Source: Tragulus kanchil (Eukaryota; Chordata; Mammalia; Artiodactyla; Tragulidae). From it: a stretch of DNA of 64,000 nucleotides. The notes below the pieces were generated by a model that worked only from the letters and a program-made list of their open reading frames with translations, was not told where the DNA came from and ran no database searches. Both the position numbers and the translations under genes were made by a program. The DNA is taken from assembly GCA_022376925.1 (NCBI GenBank), contig JAIOJX010000025.1:6231141-6295140 (forward strand), written 5' to 3'. Of this stretch, positions 46,991 through 61,412 are shown in pieces. Position 1 is the first letter of the stretch, and each line of letters begins with the position of its first letter.

Positions 46991-47809
46991 TTTTTAGAAG
47001 AAACTTGTAGGGGAAGTTAAGCAGTTAGTGAAAAAAACCTTTCAACATTTTGTGTCTGTATTTATGTCTTATATTGAACTTTATCACATTAATGAGATTC
47101 ATATTGAAGGAGGGGCAGGGGATGCAATGTAATAAGTATCAACCCATCCATTGACCGAAATTAGTATTCCCGATGTTAGCAGGCTCTAATTCTGAGCTTT
47201 GCTGCTGCCCACAGGTGTCAGAGTGGAAACAGCACTGTGGTCGTGGCTCAGAGTACCCAAGAGACACGATGCCTTAGCCACAGATGTCCCTCTTCCTCAC
47301 TAACAATATGAAAAGCTTGGCAAGGACACTTGGATTTACCATTTAAATGGTGGGAAATTAACTAGCTTCCTGAGAAATGTTCCTATGATCAGGAAGCCTT
47401 ATGATTTTCTAAAATTAGCCTTTTTCTTCCTTTGGGGGAAAAAAAAAGGATTTCAGATGTTGTGGGGTCTTTTGTCTGTCTTCCCCATTGTTTATAACTG
47501 TAGCCAAATAAAGTATACTATTTAGACTCTTTAATAAGTTAATATAAATTCTTATCTGGTTTTAATAAAAGTTACTATTAAGAGATCATTTGGACTCTAA
47601 GAGATGTCTTTTAGTTATGATAATAAAATCTTGTTATAACTAGATTAGTTGGACTTTTAAAAAGCCAAGACTAAAATGTAGGGTGGCATTATCTGAGATC
47701 TATGATTAGTGCCTTCCTTTGGACCTATGTGTGCAGTTGGCAAAAGAGATCTGAAGGCATAACGCCAATCTATCCAGATCCCAGTGCTGATTGGCGCCAC
47801 CTGGTGGCA
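46991..47809. other. Unassigned sequence
   Basis: Antiparallel short frames at 47702-47926 overlap the start of duplication 17 and show no domain. Nothing is recognised. Confidence 0.45.
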
Positions 47810-49966
<2,157 letters not shown>

Positions 49967-49979
49967 TTTCCCTCAAATA

Positions 49980-50180
49980 ACCCCTATCAACTATTACTGT
50001 TTCTTTTATCCTCTTGCAATTATAGACACATTTCCGAACAGCTGTGCATTTTACTTTTTGCACTTAATAATATAGTTTGGAAATCTTTCTGAATCAACAC
50101 ATGTTCATACAGATCCACCTCACTGAAAAAAAGCCACATGGTGAAAATTATTCGTTTTGTTAGCACAGTTTCCACCCAAG
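49980..50180 (-). mobile_element. Possible old L1 fragment, antisense
   Basis: TTTTTGCACTTAATAATATA and GAAATCTTTCTGAATCAACA, then GATCCACCTCACT, resemble the antisense of an old L1 3' region. Weak similarity; edges uncertain. Repeated in duplication 18 at about 51081-51281. Confidence 0.4.
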
Positions 50181-50244
50181 AGCAGAGCCCTTGATAAGGC
50201 TTTTGTACAAGAAGTTTAGTGGAAGTGACGCCAAGGGTCACGAA

Positions 50245-50763
50245 TGAGGGGTTGAAGAAGTATGGTAGCCAGCTCCCAAGACGGCTCCATGTCCCCACCT
50301 CTTGGTATTGACACTCTTGTGAAGTCTCCTCCCCTGCTGCTCCAGGGTCGATCTATGTTGTTGAGAGCCTGCAGCAGATGTGATGTCCCTTCTAAAGCTT
50401 GGTGATAAAGACACTGTAGCTTCCTGCTTGCATTTTCCCTTGTCCTCTGTCTTGGATCACTTGCTCTGGGGAAAGTCAGCTGCCATGAGGTGAGCAGCAG
50501 TCTGCTCTGGGAGGGGTGGAGTGCTGCTGCTCACGACCACATGAATAAGTTTAGAGGTGGATCCTCCAGCTCCTGTCCAGCCTTCTGATGAACGCAGCCC
50601 TGGCTGATATTTGAACTGCATGCTTATGAGAGATCCTGAGCCAGAACCATCCTGCTGGAGCTGCTTCTGATGTGTTGACCATGGAAACTGTGAGAATAAA
50701 AATTTGCTGTTTCAAGTCACTAAGTTTTGAGGTAACGTGTTACCTAGCAGTAGATAACTAATA
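50245..50763 (+). mobile_element. MLT1-type LTR (ERVL-MaLR), first copy
   Basis: Landmarks in MLT1 order: CCACCTCTTGGTATTGACAC, AAGTCAGCTGCCATGAGGTG, GTGGATCCTCCAGCTCCTGT, GAGATCCTGAGCCAGAACCA, GAAACTGTGAGAATAAAAAT and TAGCAGTAGATAACTAATAT at the 3' end. An ancient placental-mammal element that is no longer active. Confidence 0.88.
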
Positions 50764-51345
50764 TGGGAAGTCATCCAGAAAGGGAGGAAAGTCAACATAC
50801 AGATTTGTTCATTGCTGTTCTGATCAATGGCTGCTCCATTCAGCAAGACTTTCTGAGGAGCCTTATGAACTGCATGTCAAGAGGAAGCATTCCTTCAGTT
50901 CCATCCTTCAGGGGTCAATCATGCTCCATGGGTACTGACTCTCCAGCATTTGCAGGAGTCACATGTGTGAATGCCAGGTGGGTTCTTATGGGTTTTGCCC
51001 CTGCCACAGATGAGCTTCCATAAAGAAATTGAAATAAAATGAAAATTAATAAGCCTTTTTCCCACCTTTTCCCTCAAATAACCCCTATCAACTATTACTG
51101 TTTCTTTTATCCTCTTGCAATTGTAGACACATTTCCGAACAGCTGTGCATTTTACTTTTTGCACTTAATAATATAGTTTGGAAATCTTTCTGAATCAACA
51201 CATGTTCATACAGATCCACCTCACTGAAAAAAAGCCACATGGTGAAAATTATTCGTTTTGTTAGCACAGTTTCCACCCAAGAGCAGAGCCCTTGATAAGG
51301 CTTTTGTACAAGAAGTTTAGTGGAAGTGACGCCAAGGGTCACGAA

Positions 51346-51866
51346 TGAGGGGTTGAAGAAGTATGGTAGCCAGCTCCCAAGACGGCTCCATGTCCCCACC
51401 TCTTGGTATTGACACTCTTGTGAAGTCTCCTCCCCTGCTGCTCCAGGGTGGATCTATGTTGTTGAGAGCCTGCAGCAGATGTGATGTCCCTTCTAAAGCT
51501 TGGTGATAAAGACACTGTAGCTTCCTGCTTGCATTTTCCCTTGTCCTCTGTCTTGGATCACTTGCTCTGGGGAAAGTCAGCTGCCATGAGGTGAGCAGCA
51601 GTCTGCTCTGGGAGGGGTGGAGTGCTGCTGCTCACGACCACATGAATAAGTTTAGAGGTGGATCCTCCAGCTCCTGTCCAGCCTTCTGATGAACGCAGCC
51701 CTGGCTGATATTTGAACTGCATGCTTATGAGAGATCCTGAGCCAGAACCATCCTGCTGGAGCTGCTTCTGATGTGTTGACCATGGAAACTGTGAGAATAA
51801 AAATTTGCTGTTTCAAGTCACTAAGTTTTGAGGTAACGTGTTACCTAGCAGTAGATAACTAATATG
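51346..51866 (+). mobile_element. MLT1-type LTR, second copy within duplication 18
   Basis: Duplication copy of the LTR at 50245. Confidence 0.88.
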
Positions 51867-52275
51867 GGAAGTCATCCAGAAAGGGAGGAAAGTCAACATA
51901 CAGATTTGTTCATTGCTGTTCTGATCAATGGCTGCTCCATTCAGCAAGACTTTCTGAGGAGCCTTATGAACTGCATGTCAAGAGGAAGCATTCCTTCAGT
52001 TCCATCCTTCAGGGGTCAATCATGCTCCATGGGTACTGACTCTCCAGCATTTGCAGGAGTCACATGTGTGAATGCCAGGTGGGTTCTTATGGGTTTCCCA
52101 TGCCACATCCTGAAGCACATGATGTGGCTCAAAGCAAGACAGGCAGGCTGTGCCTGTGCAAGCATGCTTGAAGCCTGCTCCAAATTGCAGGCTTTGTAGC
52201 TAGAGAGTGTACAAGATATAACTACATCATATTTCCCATCCTCTTTATTTCTGCAGATATGCGCTGTCTCATTTT

Positions 52276-52551
52276 ATTTATTTTATTTTATTTATTTATT
52301 TGTTTTTGTGTGTGCTGGGTCTTTATTGCCACTCAGGGGCTTTCTCTAGGTGCAATGAATGGGGAGCTACTCTCCAGTTGTGGTTTTCAGACTTCTCACT
52401 GTGATGGCTTCTCTTGTTGAAGAGCACAGCCTCTAGGGTGCCTGGACCTAGTTGTCCCATGGCATGTGGACTCTTCACAGAACAGGGATGGAACCCTTGT
52501 GCTCTGCATTGTCAGGCAAATTCTTAACCACTGGACCACCAAGGAATTTCC
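52276..52551 (-). mobile_element. CHR-type SINE, antisense
   Basis: Plus strand shows TTATTTATTTATTTG at the start, then TCACTGTGATGGCTTCTCTT, CACAGCCTCTAGGGTGCCTG and TTCTTAACCACTGGACCACC, the reverse of a CHR element. Flanked by TCTCATTTT at 52267-52275 and 52555-52563, a probable short target-site duplication. Confidence 0.85.
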
Positions 52552-52565
52552 ACATCTCATTTTTA

Positions 52566-53634
52566 ACAGAACATTCTTTTATAGTGTTCTTTTTTTTTTT
52601 AATACTAAAATAGAATACATTTGTCACAATTTTTCCTTAATATGATAACTTAAGCCAAGGTTTTATTGTTAAAGTATGTCTGCTTAACTCCATGTGAATT
52701 TATAAATTATTTTTCCTTTTAATTTGAAATATATTACATTACCAAAGAGTTATATTTTTTAATTGATAGAACTAAAAGGACTCAAAAGAATTTCAAGTCT
52801 CCACAGTGTTCATCCACATTTCTGAAATCCCTTTAGAGTCTGTGATGAAGTAAAGCAAGAGAAATTTTGCACATTTGGGGACCATTATGAGCTGAGATGA
52901 ATCACCACTTCCTTTAACATATCAGACATAGCAGTTAAATTCAACTGTGAGAGATGTTGAAATGTTGATATTTTTCTCTTAGTTTGAATTTTGTATGAAT
53001 TTTCTTTTCAAAATCACCTTTCTATTTTGTGGTGTTCAATCTTAAAAGTAGGAAGGCATTTTAACCTGCAGCAGGGAAAGCAAGATCCTGCTTCAATGGG
53101 GTCCTCTAACTTTGCGAATTTTTATTTCTGAAATTGGATGGAGAGATCCTTTGGCAGAAACAACCTTTGGAATAAAAGCAACAGTGGTTGACTCACCTTC
53201 TGAAACTGAACCAGGCTCTCAGACTGCAGGGGGCTGGGTTGGCTGAAAGAGAACTCATTTCAGAAGAGCACAGGAAGTTACTTAATGCTGCTTATGAGTC
53301 AGAAGAGAGTTGGATCCGTGATGACTGAACTCTTTATCTAGTTACATGTATATGCAGATACTTCAGGATGTGTGTGTAAAACATGAATTTATTTCTATCC
53401 ATCTTGCGTTCCGTGTTTTGCTTTGATAGGAACCCCCCACCCCCATCCTTCCTCAGCTCTCTGAAGATTGTAGTAATGAGTCATTGCTGCCTATTGCTTT
53501 GAAAGTAAGGACTTTCTAGGTCAGTGGGTTTTATTTTTTTAAATATTCCTCTCAATTCATTGCCCTCAGTGGGATCTTATGTGGTTCAGATATGCTTGAA
53601 TGAGGAAAGAAAAGTTAATCTATATTCACAAGAC
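52566..53634. other. Unassigned sequence
   Basis: AT-rich and single-copy in the window. No gene, RNA or repeat family is recognised. Confidence 0.5.
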
Positions 53635-53830
53635 ATCTGCTATGTGCTAGGTATTTTATACACTATTTTATTTAATTCATAAGCAAGTATTAGGCTTTGC
53701 TCTGAAAAATGTGAAAATGGTAACAGAGGCTTAGTTACGCTAAGAGACATCTCCAAAGTGGAAGTGGAGTCAGGGTTTGCCTGGTCACAAAACCCATTAT
53801 CTTCCCACCACATCATATTCCCTTTAATTC
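53635..53830 (-). mobile_element. MIR SINE, antisense
   Basis: CATCTGCTATGTGCTAGGTA, ATACACTATTTTATTTAATT, AACAGAGGCTTAGTTACGCT and TCACAAAACCCATTATCTTC follow antisense MIR order ('cctactatgtgccaggc ... attatctcatttaat ... gaggctcagagag ... cccatgctctta'). Confidence 0.78.
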
Positions 53831-54234
53831 TTTGAAATCAGGCATTTGCCAAGGTCCAGTGTTGTGGCATTGATCAGGCCACTAACTCTCCATACAATTG
53901 TTTCTTCTGAAAAATGAGATGCTTAAAGAACTCTGCCAGCCAGTTCAGTTCTAACATTATTTAACTTCATTTTATTTTACATCAGGTTTTAGGGTCTGGC
54001 CATGACAATAAAAACACTAAATAATACCCATAAGCCATGTTTGGTACTATTGTATCTTCCCTTACTGTGACGCTGCCCCATTTTCAGAGATGTGTCCATG
54101 TGTTTGGATGTTTAGATACAGTGTAACAAACAGAGAGGCCACAGACAATCTGCACTCAGTTAGGAATCATTTAGGTTTTCTTTTCTTTTTTTGTAAGAAT
54201 TTTTTATGTGGGTATTTTGGGGGAGGGCGTAGGA
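53831..54234. other. Unassigned sequence
   Basis: No gene or repeat family is recognised. T-rich runs near 54179-54200. Confidence 0.45.
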
Positions 54235-54420
54235 GGGTCTTCATTGAATTTGTTACAATATTACTTCTTTTTTTTTTTTTTTTTTTTTACAATATTACTT
54301 CTTTTTTTTATGTTTTGTTTTTTTGGCCAGGAGGCATGTGGGATCTTAACTCCCCAACCAGGGATTGAACCCACACCTGAAAGGCAAAGTCTCCACCATT
54401 CCACTGCCAAGGAATCCTGG
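54235..54420 (-). mobile_element. tRNA-Glu SINE, antisense, with duplicated T-rich tail
   Basis: Ends in the reversed tRNA-like head (GGCATGTGGGATCTTAACTC, CCAGGGATTGAACCCACACC, CCACTGCCAAGGAATCCTGG). The 3' tail region GTTACAATATTACTTCTTTT occurs twice around a T run of over 20 (54264-54288), a local duplication in the tail. Same family as 59365. Confidence 0.75.
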
Positions 54421-54639
54421 TTTTCTTTATCAGACTGTGGGCCTCCAGATCAGTGTCTTGAGAAAATTCTAGGCAATTCTGCTAGAGAAAACAATTCAAT
54501 GAGTGAGAACACAGCCTTCTCTTTGTTCTTTGGCAGTCAAGAGCAATAGGCAATTAGCTGGAAAAAGCATGATTTCATCCCAGAACTCTTTGCGTGCTTG
54601 GCCCACCCAATCTCTCTGTGGGGCTTGAGGTTTGATTTT

Positions 54640-54850
54640 AAAAGTGCGATTGCACCCCTCCTACCGTCTTGTTGAGGCTTCTCATTTACTCTTGGATGTG
54701 GGGTATCTTTTTTGTGGTCGCATCCAACCTCCTCCTGTTGATGGTTTTTCAGCAGCTAGTTGCAATTTTGGCGTTTTCACAGGAGTGAATGAGTGCACAT
54801 CCTTCTACTCCACCATCTTGGTCTCTCCCTCCCGCCCAAGAACTCTCGCA
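54640..54850 (+). mobile_element. Repeat-like fragment, family not assigned
   Basis: TTGTTGAGGCTTCTCATTTA, TTGATGGTTTTTCAGCAGCT and TTCTACTCCACCATCTTGGT resemble a dispersed artiodactyl repeat that I recall but cannot name. The 110-codon frame at 54632-54964 runs through it and is not treated as a gene. Confidence 0.35.
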
Positions 54851-54859
54851 GTCATCACC

Positions 54860-57249
54860 GTATCTGTATATTGTGCCCTCTTAATTCTAATAGGTGCTCC
54901 TAAAAAGTTAGGTGACATTTCTGACAGTTTCAAAATAAGTTATTTTGTTGGAGGTGGTCCTTGACTTCATATTAAAAAATACTACTCCTAAAAAATTAGG
55001 ATTATTAAAATCCTATAAAAGTAGTAATGGCATCTTGCCTCTCCTGGAGGAGAAAGATCTCAAATTACAAGAGGCACTGAGGTGATGGAAACCTTCTTGC
55101 CAAAACATCTTGTGGCTATGAAGAGCTATCCTAAAAAAAAGCTCTGATGAGCCCCATCCCTTTTGCTCCATTGATCAAACCACATTTTTTTTAAAAAGAT
55201 CCACTTTGGAAGTCAAAGAAATGGAAAATGTGATCACTATCAATTTCTGTTTGATAAGCCAGTGAAGAAGAAGGGCAAATGACAACGAAGTGAAAACTAA
55301 TATAAAACAACTGAATGCAAAGATTACTTCTTAAGATTGTGTGCTTGATACTCTTAGCTTTGTTTGGTTTGCATAAGATAAAGTATCAGGCTTTGCATAT
55401 ATTGCTTTGAAGTTACATTTCTCTGCTTGAAATAAGTCAAAATTCTGTGTTCAGGTTGTGAGGGCAAGTTGGCTGAAAACATACTGGAATCAAAGATAAA
55501 TTTCTGCTAAATAGAATCAGATTCTAACAACAAAAACTCTTTTTTCTAAGTAAGGTTGAGACAGCTGTTGAGACAATAGTAATTAACTCTCATAATTAGA
55601 TGTTTAAGAATTCCGTTTGGTCAAATAAAAGAGGAAATGAATATGTTCACTTTTATTTGTTAGCCCCCAAATAATTCTATGACACAGACAAAAGAGACAT
55701 GAAATAAAAAATAAACAGAATCACTACCACAAATACTGCTAGTACCTGGTACTGCAACTTTCACTACTAGTAATTACAATTTCTTATGCCCCAACCATGT
55801 ATTGGACACTGTGTATAATGAAGCACTGTTTCCTAGCAGTGCTAAGTGTTCTTTTATTCTATTTTTCGTGTTCTAATCTGTGTTTTGGGAGGTATTTACA
55901 AATTAGCCTGATGTTCTCAGTAGTGGCACATTCTGCAACATTACACAATTCATATTCGTGTGTGAAATTCAATACTGATATCTCATATCTGCAACTAGCT
56001 GAACACTGAACTCTTGAGTTGTGTTTTTCTTAAGATAAGGAAATTTATATTTTCAAACAACCAAATAAAAGGTTCAGGCTGACTGAAATGATTTTGACTT
56101 GAATATTCAATATTGCTATTTTTACTTTACATTTTAATTCTAATGGTTGTGAATATCTAGAAAAAAACAACTTAAAATATTTATGAAAAATAATTTTGAT
56201 TTTTTATTTTTGCGTTTCCTATAACTTATATTTTATAAAACACATTAAAATTTTGTACATTTTTTTAAAATTGTACATTTTTAATGTGATTATATTTATT
56301 TTTTAATCATTTAGATCCCCCCGATAGAACACAAATTATGAAGAAATTTTGATAATAATAGCTCAATTAGTAGCCTTATTGAATTAAAAGCCAAAAAAAT
56401 AAATTAAAATTAGTGGAAGAACACATTCAAAGTGATCTCAGAATAAAATTCCCTAATTTCTGTCACATATTTTCCTACATCTCTGACCAGAGCTCTCCAC
56501 ATTGGTCAAGCCCAGCTGGAGGTCAGAGGGCACAGAAATTCTAAACAGATAATACTCACCAGTCAGAACCAGAGCACATGAAAAGGAGTGGAAGTGAATT
56601 TATAGGGCCAAATGGATGAAATTGGACATGGCGAGTGAGTCTGTTTATCATGTATTTTGGATCTTTTGACTGTCATGCTAAGCACAATAAGTACCAAGAA
56701 GCAGTGGATGGAGGGACCAGAGCAATCTAGTACCTCATCAAACAAAACAGGGCCCCTGTTCAGATTGGAGTGCTTTTCTCAACAGTTTCTAAGATGCTTC
56801 TGGTGGTTGGGACCAGAAGAACCACCTGGGAAGGATACTCTGAGGACAGACTAAGACCTGTGTGGGCCTGGTCTTTGTTTCTTTCCATCGGGGAGCTTTC
56901 TGGTGTTCTGTCCCCCACACAAGGGGGCATTAGAATATTTGAGGTGCTTAGAAACTTGTGTTGTGGGATTGTCTCTAGTCATCCTGGCCAGACCCTAGCT
57001 CCAGGAAAGTAGCTGGACAAAAGGCTTACTCTGGTGACTAGTGTATTTCTTTTATGGGATCACATGAAATTGGGCCAAGCACTTGGTGGTAACAGACTGA
57101 CTTCCTGTGACTCTCACTCAGGTCAGACACAGGACACGTTCAGGACTCTGTTCTACTGCTGACCCTTGGTGTCCAGCTGCAGGTGTGGTCTGTGATGTGG
57201 TTTCATTGGTCTAGGTTCCCACGGGAGCCACATCCCACTTAAGGAACTT
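54860..57249. other. Unassigned AT-rich sequence, about 2.4 kb
   Basis: No transposon family, RNA gene or credible exon is recognised. A 70-codon frame at 55797-56009 has a hydrophobic N-terminal half but is AT-rich and isolated. Frames at 56563-57012 overlap on both strands without known motifs. Confidence 0.5.
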
Positions 57250-59441
57250 GTTGTGGTGGGCATGGCAGAAGGCTTCCTTTGGCTTGTGCTATCTCCCACT
57301 GCTGTACCCAGAGTAGTCTCCCACACTGTCTGTGGGCTATGTGTCACATATTTGTCAGTGCCCAACAGCAGGCCACATCTGTCTGGCTGAAAGGGTTCAA
57401 GACCAAGGCACTACAAGCCAGTAGGTCCTCCCAGTCCATGCTCTCTCTTGTCTCTGACTGTTACTGTGATGTGCTCTCAGGTCTGTCTTAGACTACACTA
57501 GTTAAGGATGACAGTCTTTGCAGAATGGGACCACTCTTCTCATTACAGTCCCTGGCCTCTTGTCTGCCCTTCTCACTGGCAATATTGTGTGGAAGTCAAG
57601 GGTAACAGTGAAAGAGAGAACACTTTAAGAATACAGTGATTGAGGCCTAGAGAGTTCAAAAGAAGATATAGTTGGAAAATGTGTTTTCTGTATTTAAGCT
57701 ACAAAGTTCTGGGTGGTAAAATTTAGCATCATCATGCTTAAATTGTTGTTTTAATTTTCCTGTATGGATGGAGTGAGACCTACATGTGTGGGCTTCTCCA
57801 ATAAAGCACAGAAACAAACACAATTTCTAAGAGTCACTGGAAACCAGTATTCATGGACAGCACAATCAGTAACACAGTGTTTAAAATGATGATATAACCA
57901 GCATTAAATAAATGATATTGAACAACTGCAGAGGCAAGAGAGCTTTTATTTTCCTCATATAAACAGGTTCTAAAGAGCCATGACATTGTGAGTTACAACA
58001 GCATTCCTACCACTTGCATGTGATGAAAGATATGGAATTGACCAGAAACTTCACATTTTTTAATAAAGAATATGAAAAGATGTTTACTGGATCTGAACAA
58101 CAAGAGACAGTGCCTGGACACCACAAATAATCTTCATTGAACTAATTAGTCAAAACACAATTACCTTAAGTACTTCTCTCCTGATTATTCTAAATCCTTA
58201 TCAATAAAATACTATTGCTCCCAAGCTGATGTTTATTTTAAAGATTTTTTATTGTTGAGGACCATTTTTAAAGTCTTTATTAAATGTGTTACAATATTGC
58301 TTCTGTTTTAGGTTTTTGTTTTCTGGTCATGAAGTATGTTTGCTGAAATGCGTTGTGGTGGGCATGGCAGAAGGCTTCCTTTGGCTTGTGCTATCTCCCA
58401 CTGCTGTACCCAGAGTAGTCTCCCACACTGTCTGTGGGCTATGTGTCACATATTTGTCAGTGCCCAACAGCAGGCCACATCTGTCTGGCTGAAAGGGTTC
58501 AAGACCAAGGCACTACAAGCCAGTAGGTCCTCCCAGTCCATGCTCTCTCTTGTCTCTGACTGTTACTGTGATGTGCTCTCAGGTCTGTCTTAGACTACAC
58601 TAGTTAAGGATGACAGTCTTTGCAGAATGGGACCACTCTTCTCATTACAGTCCCTGGCCTCTTGTCTGCCCTTCTCACTGGCAATATTGTGTGGAAGTCA
58701 AGGGTAACAATGAAAGAGAGAACACTTTAAGAATACAGTGATTGAGGCCTAGAGAGTTCAAAAGAAGATATAGTTGGAAAATGTGTTTTCTGTATTTAAG
58801 CTACAAAGTTCTGGGTGGTAAAATTTAGCATCATCATGCTTAAATTGTTGTTTTAATTTTCCTGTATGGATGGAGTGAGACCTACATGTGTGGGCTTCTC
58901 CAATAAAGCACAGAAACAAACACAATTTCTAAGAGTCACTGGAAACCAGTATTCATGGACAGCACAATCAGTAACACAGTGTTTAAAATGATGATATAAC
59001 CAGCATTAAATAAATGATATTGAACAACTGCAGAGGCAAGAGAGCTTTTATTTTCCTCATATAAACAGGTTCTAAAGAGCCATGACATTGTGAGTTACAA
59101 CAGCATTCCTACCACTTGCATGTGATGAAAGATATGGAATTGACCAGAAACTTCACATTTTTTAATAAAGAATATGAAAAGATGTTTACTGGATCTGAAC
59201 AACAAGAGACAGTGCCTGGACACCACAAATAATCTTCATTGAACTAATTAGTCAAAACACAATTACCTTAAGTACTTCTCTCCTGATTATTCTAAATCCT
59301 TATCAATAAAATACTATTGCTCCCAAGCTGATGTTTATTTTAAAGATTTTTTATTGTTGAGGACCATTTTTAAAGTCTTTATTAAATGTGTTACAATATT
59401 GCTTCTGTTTTAGGTTTTTGTTTTCTGGTCATGAAGTATGT
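57250..59441. repeat. Tandem duplication 19 (period 1102 bp)
   Basis: Copy 1 is 57250-58339 and copy 2 is 58352-59441, with 12 unmatched bases at 58340-58351. I noted one substitution (G to A near 58710). The SINE at 59365 is truncated in copy 1 (58263-58339) because the copy ends inside it. Confidence 0.95.
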
Positions 59442-59528
59442 GGAATCTTAGTTTTCTGACCAAGGACTGAACCTGAACCACCTACACTGGAAGGCAAAGT
59501 CTTAACCACAGGACCACCAGGGAAGTCC
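59365..59528 (-). mobile_element. tRNA-Glu SINE, antisense
   Basis: Tail AAAGTCTTTATTAAATGTGT and ACAATATTGCTTCTG, then TATGTGGAATCTTAGTTTTC, GACCAAGGACTGAACCTGAA and AACCACAGGACCACCAGGGA, the reversed tRNA-like head. Same family as 54235. Its tail part also appears at 58263-58339 in duplication 19 copy 1. Confidence 0.82.
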
Positions 59529-59719
59529 CCTGTGACTTTTCTAATGCATATTAATCAAGATGTGGGTATAGACAAAAGTTCCAAAAGATTGTATGCCTAG
59601 AAGTAGATCTAATTGCTTTCTCCCTTCATGTCCAGGAACAGAAGGGCAAAGCTAACACTGATTACAAAGGGAGTTGGTGTTATGTTGATGTCATGAGATG
59701 ATCACTTGCCTCAAACACT

Positions 59720-59870
59720 AAAAGCTCGATTTAAGTCTGGGCTCTAATTCTCAATAGCTGTGTGGCGTTTTTAAGTTGACGTCACAAATTCTCAGCTTAT
59801 TCATATACAAAACTGTAGTAATAATTTGTGCCCTACTTAACTGAATAGGTTTATTCTACTGATAACATAA
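59720..59870 (+). mobile_element. MIR SINE
   Basis: GGGCTCTAATTCTCAATAGC, TTTTTAAGTTGACGTCACAA, TTCTCAGCTTATTCATATAC and TAATAATTTGTGCCCTACTT follow the MIR order. Diverged. Confidence 0.72.
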
Positions 59871-61412
59871 ATACATGAATTTGAAATATGTATTTTGGAA
59901 TAGCAAATTTTTATATAAAAACAATGAAAACATTTTCTCTTAAAAGCAATTCGGTACTCTATTATGCACATCGTGTTTATTTCATTCTAATTAGGGAGTG
60001 AGAAATAGTCTCTCTAAGGTCACCTTTTCCTTTCAGTGGTTCAAAGTAGCATTCAGTATGCCTCTTTATGTAATGGAACCAGTCAAAATTGCACTAAAAT
60101 TATTAAAAAGCCATTTTTCCTTCAAAGGCTATTTGATTTGGGCTTTCCAGACCACTGATAATTTTACTTCTGTGTATTTTCAGCAAAACTATGCATTTAG
60201 AACTTAGAAGCTGACATTCTTCCCCAGGATATAAAAAAAACACCACAAGTTTCCTTTGGTGTCATCTGTGTTTTGATTTTGATTATTTCTTGAAGAGAAT
60301 GCTTTGGCCCCCACTCTCCATGCCTTCAAAACATGGAACCTATTTAGATCAGTAAGTGGGTCAATGGACTGAGTGATTATTTTATAATGCCATTGCCATT
60401 CAATTTCCATTCTAGTCTGGGGTCTCTTTTACTCAGGAGAAGATGAAGACGAAGTGCTGCAGTCTAAACAGGAAGCCAAGTGGAGAAAAGGGTGGGCTGT
60501 ATTTTCATTATTTGACCAAAAACAACAAACCACTGTGTCTATTTCTGCCTCTTATTTATTACAGTTCTTTACTGCAAAGATTGAAGCCCACGACCCATTT
60601 GTCATTGTAGAGTTGGAGTGCCTAAGCCCTTGTCTCCCTGGAACAAGTTTATCTGGTTTAGGCCTCGTATCAAAAATCAGCACACACAGCCATGAACTCT
60701 GGGAGGGAAGTGATGGTGATACTGATCAACGTACCCCTTCTTACATGTGAAATCTGCGGGCGACACAAATGAGGCTGAGGCACCACCAAGATATCATAGA
60801 TATAAACAAACCCACTACTGCTGTTTACCAATAGAAATAAGGATCTCTCTGTTTCTGACCTCAACTGGGCCATTACTAAAATGTTGTGAAATAGACTCAT
60901 TTAGAGATGCTGTAATTAAAAGTAAGAAAACCTAAGAAATACTCAGAAGTCAAAGTGACTATAAAGCTAGGAAGGCCCTTTGATGAAGGCCTAAAGGTTT
61001 ACTTTGGGTTAATGTAGATATATGAAAGGAATTTTATAATAGCCTTCAAATCAGAGAAGGTTTTTGACAGGAGGCAATGAATTTCTTTCTCATCTTCCTG
61101 TTTGCCCTTTATTATTTTCCTTGAATTTAGTCTTTCCATTTTCTCCCCAACTCTCTGTTCTTTTAAAACTTAGTTCCTTCCTAACTTTGAAGACATTCAT
61201 TTCAAATTTATAATAAATTTAACTCACCACCATGACACAGAAAGGGATATACAGATATATATTTTATTTAATTAAAACTCCTTTCCTAAACTGTCATTTC
61301 TCTCCTCTCCACCCACCTTTCAATCACTGGTTTCTTCAGTTCATGATCGTGTCCTTTTCTCTCAATTGCTTCACATGACTCCTACCCAGGGTCAGGCATC
61401 TTGCCACAGGGC
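59871..61412. other. Unassigned sequence, about 1.5 kb
   Basis: Single-copy in the window. Frames at 59998-60207, 60454-60750 and 60747-60935 have no recognisable domain. No repeat family is recognised. Confidence 0.5.

Noticed and set aside
54632..54964. 110-codon plus-strand frame
   Set aside because: It overlaps repeat-like sequence and has no domain or gene context.
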